In this document: piece after piece, positions 7,496-16,537 of the stretch | Layout: the number at the start of each line of letters is the position of its first letter | Numbering within the stretch: the first letter of the stretch is position 1 | Notes under the pieces: model-generated | Told to the model about the DNA's origin: nothing | The model's input: only the letters and a program-made list of their open reading frames with translations | The model's database searches: none | Assembly (NCBI GenBank): GCA_965228165.1 | Contig: CBDDHB010000003.1 | Span: 1,302,001 to 1,366,000 of the forward strand | From: Oleispirillum sp965228165 | GTDB taxonomy: Bacteria > Pseudomonadota > Alphaproteobacteria > Rhodospirillales > Rhodospirillaceae | Reading direction: 5' to 3' | DNA: 64,000 bases | Program-made: the position numbers and the translations under genes

Positions 7496-9565
7496 ATGCC
7501 GCTTGCCGCAAAAACCAAAACCTGCGAAGGGCCTTCCCTCCGGGGGATTTCCACCCTCAAATCGCCCCACCGGGGCGATTTGTCCCCCTGCGGTGGACCG
7601 GGGCTCCAATCCCTTCGCGCATCCCTTTCCTTTTGGTTTTCGCGCGAAGCGCCATCGGCCCATGGCTCCCGCGTGACGGTCGATCGCCGCTGCGCGGCAA
7701 AAACCAACGAATGGGGGTCCGGGGCCTCCAGGCCCCGGCGGGTCCAGGGCAGCGCCCTGGCCTTCCTTCTTCTTGCCCTGTTTTTCGCCCTACCCGCGGC
7801 GGCGGACGAGCCCAAGCCGATGCACGGCATCGCGATGCACGGTGCGCCCGCCTATCCGGCGGATTTCCGGCACTTCCCCTATGTCAATCCGGATGCGCCG
7901 AAGGGCGGAACCCTGCGCCTGCACGCCATCGGCGGCTTCGACACCCTGAACGCCTATACCCTGAAGGGGATGGCGGCATCGGGGCTGTGGCTGATCGCCG
8001 ACACCCTGACCCTTCCCGGCATGGACGAGGCGTTCACCGAATACGGCCTGGTCGCCAAGACCGTCACCGTACCGGAGGACCGTTCCTGGGTGCGCTTCGC
8101 CCTGCGTCCCGAGGCGAAGTGGCACGACGGCAAGCCGATCACCCCCGAGGACGTGATCTTCACCTTCGAGACCCTTCGCGATGCGGGCGACCCCTTCTAT
8201 CGCAGCTATTACGCCGGAGTGGCGAAGGTGGAGAAAACCGGAGCCGACGCCGTCACCTTCACCTTCCGCGAGGCGGGCAACCGCGAACTGCCGCTGATCA
8301 TCGTCCAGATGCCGGTGCTGCCCAAACATTACTGGCAGGGCCGCGACTTCGCCGCGACCACCCTGGAGCCGCCCCTGGGCAGCGGCCCCTACAAGATCGC
8401 CGCGTCCGAGGCGGGGCGTTCCATCGTCTACGCGCGGGTGAAGGACTATTGGGGCCGCGATTTGCCAGTGAACCGGGGCCGCAACAACCCGGACACGGTG
8501 CGCTTCGACTATTACCGCGACACCACCGTGGCGCTCGAGGCGTTCAAGGCCGGAGCCTTCGACATCATCGCCGAGTACGAGGCGAAGAAGTGGGCCACCG
8601 CCTACGACTTCCCCGACGTCGCCGACGGCCGGGTGATTCGCGCCGAGATTCCGCGCCACACCCCCTCCGGCATGCAGGGCTTCGTCTACAACACCCGCCG
8701 CCCGATCTTCGCCGACCCCCGGGTGCGCGCCGCCCTAGCCCAGGCCTTCGACTTCGAATGGACCAACGCCACCCTGTTCTACGGCGCGTACCGCCGCACC
8801 GAGAGCTATTTCGACAACTCGGAGCTCGCCGCCGACGCCCTGCCCGACGCCGCCGAGCTGGCGATTCTGGAACCCTTCCGCAAGGATATTCCGCCCGAGG
8901 TCTTCACCACCGTCTATGCCGCGCCCAAGGTGGCGGGGGAGAACGGCCTGCGCGCCAATCTGCGCGCCGCTCTCGCCCAACTGCGCGCCGCCGGATGGGA
9001 GGTGAAGAACGGCGTTCTGACCGAAACCGCCTCCGGTCGTCCGATGCGCTTCGAGATCATGATCAACGCCGCCCAGGGCGCGGCCTGGGAACGCATCACC
9101 CTGCCTTTCATCCAGAACCTGAAAAAGATCGGGGTGGAAGCCGGCTTGCGCACCGTGGACGTCAACCAGTACCAGAACCGGGTGCGGGAATTCGACTTCG
9201 ACATGATGATCGGCAGCTTCGGCCAGTCCCTGTCGCCGGGCAACGAGCAGGAGAACTTCTTCGGCTCCGCCGCCGCCGACCGCCCCGGATCGCGCAACCT
9301 GATGGGGGTGAAGTCCCCGGTCCTCGACGCGATCATCCGCCGCATCGTCCTCGCCAAGGACCGCGCCGAACTGGTCGCCGCCAGCCGGGCGCTGGACCGC
9401 GTGCTGCTGTGGGGCCACTACGTCATCCCGCAATGGCACCTGCCACACGACCGCATCGCCTATTGGAACCGCTTCGGCCAGCCGGACAAAACCGCCCTGC
9501 GCGGCGCCGACACCTGGAACTGGTGGATCGACCCGGCCAAGGACAAGGCGCTGAAGCGTCCGTAA
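7496..9565 (+). CDS. yejA: YejA-type peptide ABC transporter substrate-binding protein, N-terminus carrying a repeat insertion
   Basis: This is the periplasmic receptor of a family-5 peptide importer (YejABEF, the microcin C importer type). The mature part begins ADEPKPMHGIAMHGAPAYP and runs through the family fold (GPYKIAASEAGRSIVYARVKDYW; SPGNEQENFFGSAAAD). The best start, ATG 7496 with AGGGAGG, is followed by about 85 codons of repeat sequence before the hydrophobic signal core FLLLALFFALPAAA. Removing 7508-7762 (255 bases, a multiple of three) would give MPLA joined to that core, so the repeat probably inserted in frame into the signal peptide. The mature domain is intact; export of the extended protein is doubtful. 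A GTG at 7673 is another possible start. Confidence 0.85.
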   Translation: MPLAAKTKTCEGPSLRGISTLKSPHRGDLSPCGGPGLQSLRASLSFWFSREAPSAHGSRVTVDRRCAAKTNEWGSGASRPRRVQGSALAFLLLALFFALPAAADEPKPMHGIAMHGAPAYPADFRHFPYVNPDAPKGGTLRLHAIGGFDTLNAYTLKGMAASGLWLIADTLTLPGMDEAFTEYGLVAKTVTVPEDRSWVRFALRPEAKWHDGKPITPEDVIFTFETLRDAGDPFYRSYYAGVAKVEKTGADAVTFTFREAGNRELPLIIVQMPVLPKHYWQGRDFAATTLEPPLGSGPYKIAASEAGRSIVYARVKDYWGRDLPVNRGRNNPDTVRFDYYRDTTVALEAFKAGAFDIIAEYEAKKWATAYDFPDVADGRVIRAEIPRHTPSGMQGFVYNTRRPIFADPRVRAALAQAFDFEWTNATLFYGAYRRTESYFDNSELAADALPDAAELAILEPFRKDIPPEVFTTVYAAPKVAGENGLRANLRAALAQLRAAGWEVKNGVLTETASGRPMRFEIMINAAQGAAWERITLPFIQNLKKIGVEAGLRTVDVNQYQNRVREFDFDMMIGSFGQSLSPGNEQENFFGSAAADRPGSRNLMGVKSPVLDAIIRRIVLAKDRAELVAASRALDRVLLWGHYVIPQWHLPHDRIAYWNRFGQPDKTALRGADTWNWWIDPAKDKALKRP
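7508..7762 (+). repeat. structured palindromic repeat, copy 1 (inside yejA)
   Basis: This is a 255-base element. Its left part holds a perfect 10-bp hairpin (AAATCGCCCC-acc-GGGGCGATTT), and its core runs TTTTCGCGCGAAGCGCCATC to GCCGCTGCGCGGCAAAAA. It ends in two stems, GGGGCC-tcca-GGCCCC and CCAGGGC-agc-GCCCTGG. The same core and stem order recur at 9574-9742 and, inverted, at 17977-18159. It is read through in frame as part of yejA. Confidence 0.8.
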
Positions 9566-9573
9566 AACCAGAA

Positions 9574-9742
9574 CGTTGCGTGGGACCTCAGGCCCCCCCG
9601 CACCCCCATTCCAAAGTTTTTGCGCGCAGCGCGATAAAATCGTCGTTTCCGTGTAAAAATCGATGGCCGCTTCGCGGCGAAAAGAAAAATGGGTACACAG
9701 GGGCCGCGCCCCTGTGCGGGTGCGGGCAGCGCCCGCGCGTTT
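9574..9742 (+). repeat. structured palindromic repeat, copy 2 (yejA-yejB spacer)
   Basis: This copy fills the gap between yejA and yejB in the same orientation as copy 1. The core TTTTTGCGCGCAGCGCGAT leads to GGCCGCTTCGCGGCGAAAA and ATGGGTACACAGGGGCCGCG. The stems are ACAGGGG-ccgcg-CCCCTGT and GCGGGC-agc-GCCCGC. The stem bases differ from copies 1 and 3, but pairing is kept. The left arm is shorter and looks degraded. Confidence 0.8.
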
Positions 9743-9754
9743 TAAGGACAACCG

Positions 9755-10864
9755 ATGTTCGCCTATATCGTTCGCCGACTGCTGTTGATGCCGCTGACCC
9801 TGTTGGGGATCATCGGCGTCAATTTTCTGTTCGTGCAGTTGGCGCCGGGCGGCCCGATCGAGCAGATTCTGGCACGGCTGGAGGGACAGACCACCGACGC
9901 CACGGCGCGGATTTCCGGCACCGGCGCGGCGGAGACGGCGCGCCCCGCGCCGCGCGCCGCCGATGCGGGGGGGGGCGAGTCGAAATATCGCGGCGCGCAG
10001 GGTCTGGACCCCGCCTTCATCGCCGATCTGGAACGCCAGATGGGCTTCGACAAGCCGCCGCTCACCCGTTTCCTGATGATGGTGAAGTCCTACGCGGCGT
10101 TCGACCTGGGCAGCAGCTATTACCGCGACCGGCGGGTGGTGGACCTGATCCTGGACAAGCTGCCGGTGTCGGCCTCCCTCGGCATCTGGAGCACCCTGAT
10201 CATCTATCTGATCTCGATCCCCCTGGGGGTTCGGAAGGCGGTGAAGAACGGCTCGCGCTTCGACGTCGCCTCCAGTTGGGCGATCATCGTCGGCCACGCG
10301 GTGCCGGGATTTCTGTTCGCCATCCTGTTGATCATCGTCTTCGCCGGGGGGCGGTATCTCGACTGGTTCCCGCTGCGGGGATTGACCTCGGACAACTGGG
10401 CGGACCTGTCCTGGCCGGCGCGCATCGCCGATTACGCCTGGCATCTGGCGCCGCCGGTCACCGCCCTATCGATCGGCGGCTTCGCCGGGCTGACCATGCT
10501 GACCAAGAACGCCTTCCTGGAAGAAATCAACAAGCAGTACGTGCTGACCGCGCGGGCCAAGGGGTTGAGCGAGGGGCGGGTGCTCTACGGTCACGTCTTC
10601 CGCAACGCCATGCTGGTGGTGATCGCCGGGTTCCCGGCGACCCTGATCGGCATGCTGTTCACCGGATCGGTGCTGATCGAGGTGATCTTCTCGCTGGACG
10701 GCATCGGCCTGTTGGGCTTCGAGGCGGCGATGAACCGCGACTATCCGGTGATGTTCGGCACCCTGTACGCCTTTTCCCTGCTGGGGCTGGTGCTGAGCCT
10801 GATCGGCGATCTGACCTATCACGCGGTGGACCCGCGCATCGATTTCGAAGCGCGGGAGCTTTAG
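9755..10864 (+). CDS. yejB: YejB-type peptide ABC transporter permease
   Basis: This is one of the two membrane subunits of the YejABEF importer. The 369-residue product begins with the MFAYIVRRLLLMPLTLLGIIGVNFLFVQ helix and has a long loop (about residues 30-100) typical of YejB. The permease core includes the EAA-like segment AKGLSEGRVLYGHVFRNAMLVVIAGFP. The stop is three bases before the yejE start. Confidence 0.94.
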   Translation: MFAYIVRRLLLMPLTLLGIIGVNFLFVQLAPGGPIEQILARLEGQTTDATARISGTGAAETARPAPRAADAGGGESKYRGAQGLDPAFIADLERQMGFDKPPLTRFLMMVKSYAAFDLGSSYYRDRRVVDLILDKLPVSASLGIWSTLIIYLISIPLGVRKAVKNGSRFDVASSWAIIVGHAVPGFLFAILLIIVFAGGRYLDWFPLRGLTSDNWADLSWPARIADYAWHLAPPVTALSIGGFAGLTMLTKNAFLEEINKQYVLTARAKGLSEGRVLYGHVFRNAMLVVIAGFPATLIGMLFTGSVLIEVIFSLDGIGLLGFEAAMNRDYPVMFGTLYAFSLLGLVLSLIGDLTYHAVDPRIDFEAREL

Positions 10865-10867
10865 GCG

Positions 10868-11899
10868 ATGCGGCTTCCCGCGCTCACCCCGATCACCCGC
10901 CGCCGTCTGGCCGCCTTCCGCGCCAACCGGCGGGGATTCTGGTCGCTGGTGGTGTTTCTGGTCCTCTTCGGGATCAGCCTTCTGGCCGAGGTGATCGCCA
11001 ACGACCGGCCGCTGCTGGTGGTCTATGGCGGAGAGGTGTTCATGCCGGTGGCGGCGGACTATCCGGAAACCGCCTTCGGCGGCGATTTCCCCACCTCCGC
11101 CGATTTCCGCGACCCCTTCATCCGCGAGCAAATCGCCCAAAACGGCTGGGCAGTCTGGCCGCCGATCCGCTTTTCCCACGCCACCGTCAACTACGACCTG
11201 AACCGGCCCGCGCCCTCGCCGCCATCGGCGCAGAACTGGCTGGGCACCGACGACCAAGGCCGCGACGTCCTGGCGCGGCTGATCTACGGCTTCCGGATTT
11301 CGGTGCTGTTCGGCCTGGCGCTGACGGTTTCCGCCTCGGCGATCGGCGTCGCCGCCGGAGCGGTACAGGGATACCTGGGCGGCTGGGTCGATCTGCTCTT
11401 CCAGCGCTTCCTGGAAATCTGGGGCAGCCTGCCGCAGCTGTTCATCCTGATCATCGTCACCTCGGCGATCGTCCCCGGATTCTGGACCCTTCTGGTGATC
11501 CTGCTGCTGTTCAGCTGGACCGCCCTGGTCGGCGTGGTCCGCGCCGAGTTCCTGCGCGCGCGGAACTTCGAATACGTGCGCGCCGCCCGTGCCCTGGGGC
11601 TGTCCGATTTCCGCATCGTCGTCCGCCACGTCCTGCCCAACGCCATGGTGGCGACCATCACCTTTTTGCCCTTCGTCCTTTCCGGCGCGGTGGTGGCGCT
11701 GACCTCGCTCGACTTTCTGGGGCTGGGGCTGCCGCCCGGCTCCGCCTCCCTCGGCGATCTGCTGCGCCAGGGGAAGGAAAACCTGCAAGCCCCATGGCTG
11801 GGATTGTCCGGCTTCATCGTGGTGTCGCTGCTCTTGAGCCTTCTCGTCTTCGTCGGCGAGGCGGTGCGCGACGCCTTCGACCCCAGGAAGACGCAATGA
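10868..11899 (+). CDS. yejE: YejE-type peptide ABC transporter permease
   Basis: This is the second membrane subunit of the importer. The 343-residue product begins with the OppC-type N-terminal helix (FWSLVVFLVLFGISLLAEVIAND). It carries the YejE hallmark NWLGTDDQGRDVLARLIYGFRISV and an EAA motif ARALGLSDFRIVVRHVLPNAM. Its stop overlaps the yejF start (ATGA at 11896), which implies coupled translation. Confidence 0.95.
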   Translation: MRLPALTPITRRRLAAFRANRRGFWSLVVFLVLFGISLLAEVIANDRPLLVVYGGEVFMPVAADYPETAFGGDFPTSADFRDPFIREQIAQNGWAVWPPIRFSHATVNYDLNRPAPSPPSAQNWLGTDDQGRDVLARLIYGFRISVLFGLALTVSASAIGVAAGAVQGYLGGWVDLLFQRFLEIWGSLPQLFILIIVTSAIVPGFWTLLVILLLFSWTALVGVVRAEFLRARNFEYVRAARALGLSDFRIVVRHVLPNAMVATITFLPFVLSGAVVALTSLDFLGLGLPPGSASLGDLLRQGKENLQAPWLGLSGFIVVSLLLSLLVFVGEAVRDAFDPRKTQ

Positions 11900-13509
11900 C
11901 GGCCGAACCGACCCCGCTTCTGGAGATCTCGGGCCTCGCCATCGCCTTCGGCGACGCCGCCCCGGCGGTGGACGGCATCGGCCTGACCCTGGCGCGCGGC
12001 GAAACCCTGGCCCTGGTCGGCGAATCCGGTTCGGGAAAATCGGTCACCGCGCTGTCCGTCCTGCGCCTGCTGCCGGAAGCGGCGCGGGTAACGGGGAGCC
12101 TCCGCTTCGACGGCGACGAGGTTCTGGCGATGTCTCCCGCCGCCCTGTGCGCCTTTCGCGGCGGGCGGGTGGGGATGATCTTCCAGGAGCCGATGACCAG
12201 CTTGAACCCGCTGCACGGCATCGGCCGCCAGATCGGCGAGACCCTAGCCCTGCACAAGGGCCTGACCGGACAGGCGGCGCGGGCGCGGGTGATCGAGCTT
12301 CTGTCCCTGGTCGGTCTGCCCGACCCGGAATCCCGCATCAACGCCCTGCCGCACGAACTGTCCGGCGGGCAGCGGCAGCGGGTGATGATCGCCATGGCGC
12401 TCGCCAACGACCCCGACCTGCTGATCGCCGACGAGCCGACCACCGCCCTCGACGTCACCATCCAGGCGCAGATCCTCGACCTGATCAAGGACTTGCAGAC
12501 CCGCCTGGGGATGGCGGTGCTGTTCATCACCCACGATCTGTCGATCGTGCGGCGCATCGCCGACCGCGTCGCGGTGATGACGCAAGGAAAGATCGTCGAA
12601 ACCGCGCCCTCCGCCGAACTCTTCGCCGCCCCCCGCCATGCCTATACGAAAAAGCTGCTCTCCGCCCAGCCGAGGCCGAAGCCGCCGCGCGCCGAAGCCG
12701 CCGACCCGCCGGTGCTGGAGGCGAAGGGGATCAAGGTCTGGTTACCGATCAAGGGCGGCCTGCTGCGCCGCGCCCGAGGGTACGTCAAGGCGGTGGACGG
12801 GGTGGACGTGACCCTGCGCCCCGGACGCACCCTGGGGGTGGTGGGGGAATCGGGATCGGGGAAAAGCACCCTGGGCCTCGCCCTGTTGCGTCTGATCGGG
12901 TCGGAGGGGACGATCCGCTTCGGCGGCGAGGATATCTCGACCCTGCCGCGCGCCCGCCTGCGGCCCCTGCGCAAGGCGATGCAGGTGGTGTTCCAGGACC
13001 CCCACGGCTCGCTCAGCCCGCGCCTGTCGGTGGGCGGCATCGTCGGCGAGGGTCTGGACATCCACGCCCCCGGCTTGTCCGCCGACGAACGGCGGCGGCG
13101 CATCGGCGCGGCGCTGGCCGAGGTGGGGCTGGACCCGGCGATGCAGGACCGTTATCCGCACGAATTCTCGGGCGGGCAGCGGCAGCGCATCGCCATCGCC
13201 CGCGCCCTGATCCTGGGGCCGAAGCTGCTGATCCTCGACGAGCCGACCTCGGCGCTCGACGTTTCGGTGCAGGCGCAGATCGTCGATCTGTTGCGCGACA
13301 TCCAGGACCGGCTGAACATCGCCTATCTGTTCATCAGCCACGACCTTAAGGTAGTTCGGGCGCTGTCCGACGACATCCTGGTGATGAAGGACGGTCGCGT
13401 CGTCGAAAGCGGCCCGGCGGAACGGGTGCTCTCGGCGCCCGAGCATCCCTACACCCGGGCGCTGTTGTCGGCGGCGCTACCAAATCTTAACCCCACGGGA
13501 CTAGAATGA
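11896..13509 (+). CDS. yejF: YejF-type ABC transporter ATP-binding protein, two fused ATPase domains
   Basis: This is the energy subunit of the peptide importer. The 537-residue product carries two complete ATPase domains in one chain. Domain 1 has GESGSGKSVT, signature LSGGQRQR and Walker B LLIADEPTT. Domain 2 has GESGSGKSTL, signature FSGGQRQR and Walker B LLILDEPTS. Two domains in one polypeptide is the normal YejF design. With yejA, yejB and yejE it makes a complete importer. Confidence 0.96.
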   Translation: MTAEPTPLLEISGLAIAFGDAAPAVDGIGLTLARGETLALVGESGSGKSVTALSVLRLLPEAARVTGSLRFDGDEVLAMSPAALCAFRGGRVGMIFQEPMTSLNPLHGIGRQIGETLALHKGLTGQAARARVIELLSLVGLPDPESRINALPHELSGGQRQRVMIAMALANDPDLLIADEPTTALDVTIQAQILDLIKDLQTRLGMAVLFITHDLSIVRRIADRVAVMTQGKIVETAPSAELFAAPRHAYTKKLLSAQPRPKPPRAEAADPPVLEAKGIKVWLPIKGGLLRRARGYVKAVDGVDVTLRPGRTLGVVGESGSGKSTLGLALLRLIGSEGTIRFGGEDISTLPRARLRPLRKAMQVVFQDPHGSLSPRLSVGGIVGEGLDIHAPGLSADERRRRIGAALAEVGLDPAMQDRYPHEFSGGQRQRIAIARALILGPKLLILDEPTSALDVSVQAQIVDLLRDIQDRLNIAYLFISHDLKVVRALSDDILVMKDGRVVESGPAERVLSAPEHPYTRALLSAALPNLNPTGLE

Positions 13510-13538
13510 AGTCCTGAACCGGGCTTCGAGGACGCGTC

Positions 13539-13904
13539 ATGGCCGACGAAAACCAAACCGACGACGACGGCGAGATGGACATGGCCGCCGCGATGGCCGA
13601 AATCGAGGCCGAGGAAGCCGCGAAGCCCGCCGCCGAACCCGCCCGCCCCGCCGCCAACCGCGAGGCGATCTACGACGTGCCGGTGGAAATCTCGGTGGTG
13701 CTGGGCAAGGCGGACTTGCGGGTCCACCAGTTGCTGAAGTTGGGGCGCGGCGCGGTGGTGGAACTCGACCGCAAGACCGACGAGCCGGTGGACGTCTTCG
13801 CCGACAACGTGCTGATCGCGCGCGGCGAAGTCACGGTCACCGACGACGACAAACTGGGCGTCGCCCTGACCGAGATCGTGCGCTCGCTGTTCACCCGGGT
13901 CTGA
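13539..13904 (+). CDS. fliN: flagellar motor switch protein FliN
   Basis: It is part of the cytoplasmic C-ring that sets flagellar rotation and export. The 121-residue product has an acidic, Ala-rich N-terminal stretch (about 1-45). The SpoA-type domain YDVPVEISVVLGKADLRVHQLLKLGRGAVVELDRKTDEPVDVF...GEVTVTDDDKLGVALTEI follows. It stands alone here, between a transporter operon and a convergent regulator, with no other flagellar gene in the window. Confidence 0.93.
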   Translation: MADENQTDDDGEMDMAAAMAEIEAEEAAKPAAEPARPAANREAIYDVPVEISVVLGKADLRVHQLLKLGRGAVVELDRKTDEPVDVFADNVLIARGEVTVTDDDKLGVALTEIVRSLFTRV

Positions 13905-13949
13905 ACGAAAACGATTCCGCCTGCGAATCGACGTCGTGGCGTTGCAACT

Positions 13950-14309
13950 TCAATCGAGGTTGGCGGCGTCCGGATCGCTGGCGGCGACGATGGTGTCGCC
14001 GAATTCGCGCAGGAACACCGATCCCTTGACGGTGCGCTGGATCAGAACGCTACGGCGGTCGTGCTCGTCCACCTTGCGCTTGACCATGCCAAGCTCGCTC
14101 AAACGATCCACCGCGCGGGTCACCGCAGGCTTGGAAACCTTCAAGGTTTCCGCCAGGCCGCGCACGGTGTGCGGCGGCTGGGTCAGATAGACGGTCAACA
14201 GCAGCGCCATCTGTCGCGCCGACAGGTCGGGGGCGTCCTGACGGACGCTCGCGACGCTCACCCTTTGCCAGAGGTCCAGGGCTTCAACGGGGGAGAGCTT
14301 TTGCGACAT
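13950..14309 (-). CDS. MarR-family winged-helix transcriptional regulator
   Basis: The 119-residue product has a MarR-like fold: ARQMALLLTVYL, then TVRGLAETLKVSKPAVTRAVDRLSELGMVKRKVDEHDRRSVLIQRT. The last part is the recognition helix followed by the beta-wing with the DxRS/R motif. The upstream leader holds a direct repeat GATACGATAC near 14370, which could be an operator or part of a promoter. No obvious regulated partner sits next to it other than the binding protein at 14463-15473. Confidence 0.88.
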   Translation of the reverse strand: MSQKLSPVEALDLWQRVSVASVRQDAPDLSARQMALLLTVYLTQPPHTVRGLAETLKVSKPAVTRAVDRLSELGMVKRKVDEHDRRSVLIQRTVKGSVFLREFGDTIVAASDPDAANLD

Positions 14310-14462
14310 GAGCCATCCTTGGGCGGGTCGATGGCGCGGCGGGAACGCGCGGGCTTTTATTTCAGTATCGTATCTATTTACCCGAGGCGCGGCTCCGCCG
14401 CAATCCCCAAGGCCCTGAAAGATCGCGATTGCCTTCGCGTCGCCCGGCCGATGCGCCGGAAA

Positions 14463-15473
14463 TCAGCGCACCGAGGGGGTCTCCCCGGCGCGCAACAGGA
14501 CGTCGCGAAAGGCCCGGGCCGCCGGATGCAGCGGCACGCCGCGCCGCCCGATCTGCGCCGCCGCGAACCCCTCGGGATGCAGCGGATGCGTCCCGTCCGC
14601 GTCCCTCATCGCCAGCCAGAGGGCACGGCTGAGAGCCGTCACCAGTTCTTCGTCCATCGACTCGCGGACCAGCAGAACCGGCGCCACCCCCACCGTCGGC
14701 ACCGCCGCGCCGCCATAGGCGAACGCCGGAATTTCCATCGCGGTCAGGAACGAATCGGCCCGGATCGCCGCTTGCGTCTTCCCCGGGTCGAGCCCCAGCA
14801 GCATGCCGCCGTGATCCTCCATCACCTGACGTGCCACTCCGGCGGGCGGGCGGGCCAGGAACACCATGGCGTCGATACGGCCTTCGGCGAAGGCGGTGGC
14901 CGCCGCCTCGGGGTTGAGCGGCAGGGCGCGGTACTGGCCGCGCCGCACCTCGTGCAGACGCAACACCAGTTCGGCCAGAGCGGCGGACCCCGCCGCCGCC
15001 GCCCCCACCGCGATGCGTCGCCCCTTCAGGTCGGCGATGCGGCGAATCGGGCCGCCGCGCCGCGCCACGATATGCAGGCTTTCCGGCGCCAGGATCGCCA
15101 CCGCCCGCAACTCCGAGAACGCCCTCTCGGCGGCGAACCCGCCACGCCCCATCAGCGCGTCGTGGGCGACGTCGGCATAGGCGATCGCGGCGTCGAAGGC
15201 GCCCTCGCGCAGCGCCCTCAGATTGGCCAACGCGCCATCGGTGGATTGCGCCAGGGCGATCAGTCCGGGAACCCCGCAACTGCCGTTCTTTTCGCAGGGG
15301 CGCGACCCCGGCGGATTGCTGATCGCGGCGCTGATCCACCCGGCGGCGGGAAACAGGGTGCCGCCCGGAGGCCCGCCGCCGATGCGGAAAAACCGCACCG
15401 CCTGAGCCCAGGAGGGATGCGACCAAGCCAAACCCAAGGCCGCCGCCGACGCCAGAAAGGCGCGGCGGCCCAT
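14463..15473 (-). CDS. TAXI-family TRAP transporter substrate-binding protein, orphan
   Basis: This is a periplasmic solute receptor of the TAXI type. The 336-residue product starts MGRRAFLASAAALGLAWSHPSWAQ, a twin-arginine-like signal. FRIGGGPPGGTLFPAAGWIS then aligns with the TAXI opening (family GT-GG-YYP), and IADLKGRRIAVGAAAAGSA is the usual second motif. No TAXI membrane subunit (DctQM fusion) is adjacent, so its partner is unknown. A longer start at 15509 would overlap the upstream gene and is less likely. Confidence 0.8.
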   Translation of the reverse strand: MGRRAFLASAAALGLAWSHPSWAQAVRFFRIGGGPPGGTLFPAAGWISAAISNPPGSRPCEKNGSCGVPGLIALAQSTDGALANLRALREGAFDAAIAYADVAHDALMGRGGFAAERAFSELRAVAILAPESLHIVARRGGPIRRIADLKGRRIAVGAAAAGSAALAELVLRLHEVRRGQYRALPLNPEAAATAFAEGRIDAMVFLARPPAGVARQVMEDHGGMLLGLDPGKTQAAIRADSFLTAMEIPAFAYGGAAVPTVGVAPVLLVRESMDEELVTALSRALWLAMRDADGTHPLHPEGFAAAQIGRRGVPLHPAARAFRDVLLRAGETPSVR

Positions 15474-15486
15474 ACGATACCCCCGG

Positions 15487-16523
15487 TCAGGATTGGCCCT
15501 GTCGCGCATCACCCTGCAACCCCGGTGTCTTCCCTTCCTCGCTTCTAGCATAGTCGCGCCGCGCCAACCACCGGAAGCGCGCCGAAAGCGCAACCGCCGA
15601 CACCACGCTGCCCGCCGCGATCGCCGCGAACAGGCCTCCCGCCCCCATCCCCAGGCGGGTCGACAGCGCCCACGCCAGCGGCATCATCACCCCCAGATAG
15701 GCGATTCCCTGCAAAATCATCGGCGCCCAGGTCTCGCCCCGCCCCCTCAACGCATTCGACATCACCGCCTGCGCGCCGTCGAAGGGCAGGATCGCCGCGA
15801 TCCACGCCACCATCACCGCCGCCACCGCCAGCACCTCCGGATCGGCGCTGTAGATCGCGGCGAACCCCTGCGGCCACGCCAGAAAGGCGGCGACGATCGG
15901 CAGCGCCAACAAGGTGTTGAGGATCAATCCGGTCCAGCCCGCCACCTCGGCGTCGGGAAGATCGCCGCGCCCGAAGGCGTGCCCCACCCGCACGCTGGTC
16001 GCCGCGCCCACCCCCAGGGAAACCATGAAGATCATCCCCAAAAGATTGATGCCGATGGCATAGGCCACGAGAGACGCCGCGCCGAACCACCCCGCCATGA
16101 CGTTGAGCGAGGAAAAGGCGAACGCCTCCACCCCGATGCTCGCCCCCGCCGCATAGCCCAGCCGCCGCTGCAACCCCCAGCCATGGCGGTCGCGCATCCG
16201 CCAGACCCAGACCGCCGCCACCGCCCCCCCTAGGGGACCGACCGCCTCCAGACTCCGCCGCAGCGCGAATCCAGCCCCGCGCCGTGCAACTGCGAGGTCA
16301 AGACCAGGGTTCCCATCACCAAGCCGAGAGAGGTCAGCAGCAAGGTGCTGACCGGTCCCTGCGCCAGGCTGTAGAAGGCCAGCTCGCGCGACGAGGCGCG
16401 GCCCAGCATGACGATGTCCGCCATCAGCATCACCAGCGCGCCGCTGCGCATCACCACCGTGGGCAACGCCAGACGCAGCAGCTCCCGCGCATGCGACAGC
16501 ACCTGCGGCCAGGGGAACGCCAC
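15487..16523 (-). pseudogene. MATE-family multidrug efflux transporter, frameshifted and internally deleted
   Basis: The N-terminal part (16523 to about 16230) reads LLRLALPTVVMRSGALVMLMADIVMLGR...MGTLVLTSQLHGAG, which is a clear MATE opening with two helices. It stops at TAG next to a run of seven C bases. The rest (about 16221 to 15487) continues in another frame with MATE C-terminal half sequence (GYAAGASIGVEAFAFSSLNVMAGWFGA). The two parts total about 340 residues against about 440 in the family, so roughly 100 residues (helices 3-6) are missing as well as the frame being lost. A functional transporter is unlikely. Confidence 0.85.
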
Positions 16524-16537
16524 GGCCCGCTCCGGTT

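Noticed and set aside
7633..13509. A 1958-codon open frame ending with yejF
   Set aside because: Only the last 537 codons are real (yejF from 11896). The rest runs out of frame through yejA, yejB and yejE.
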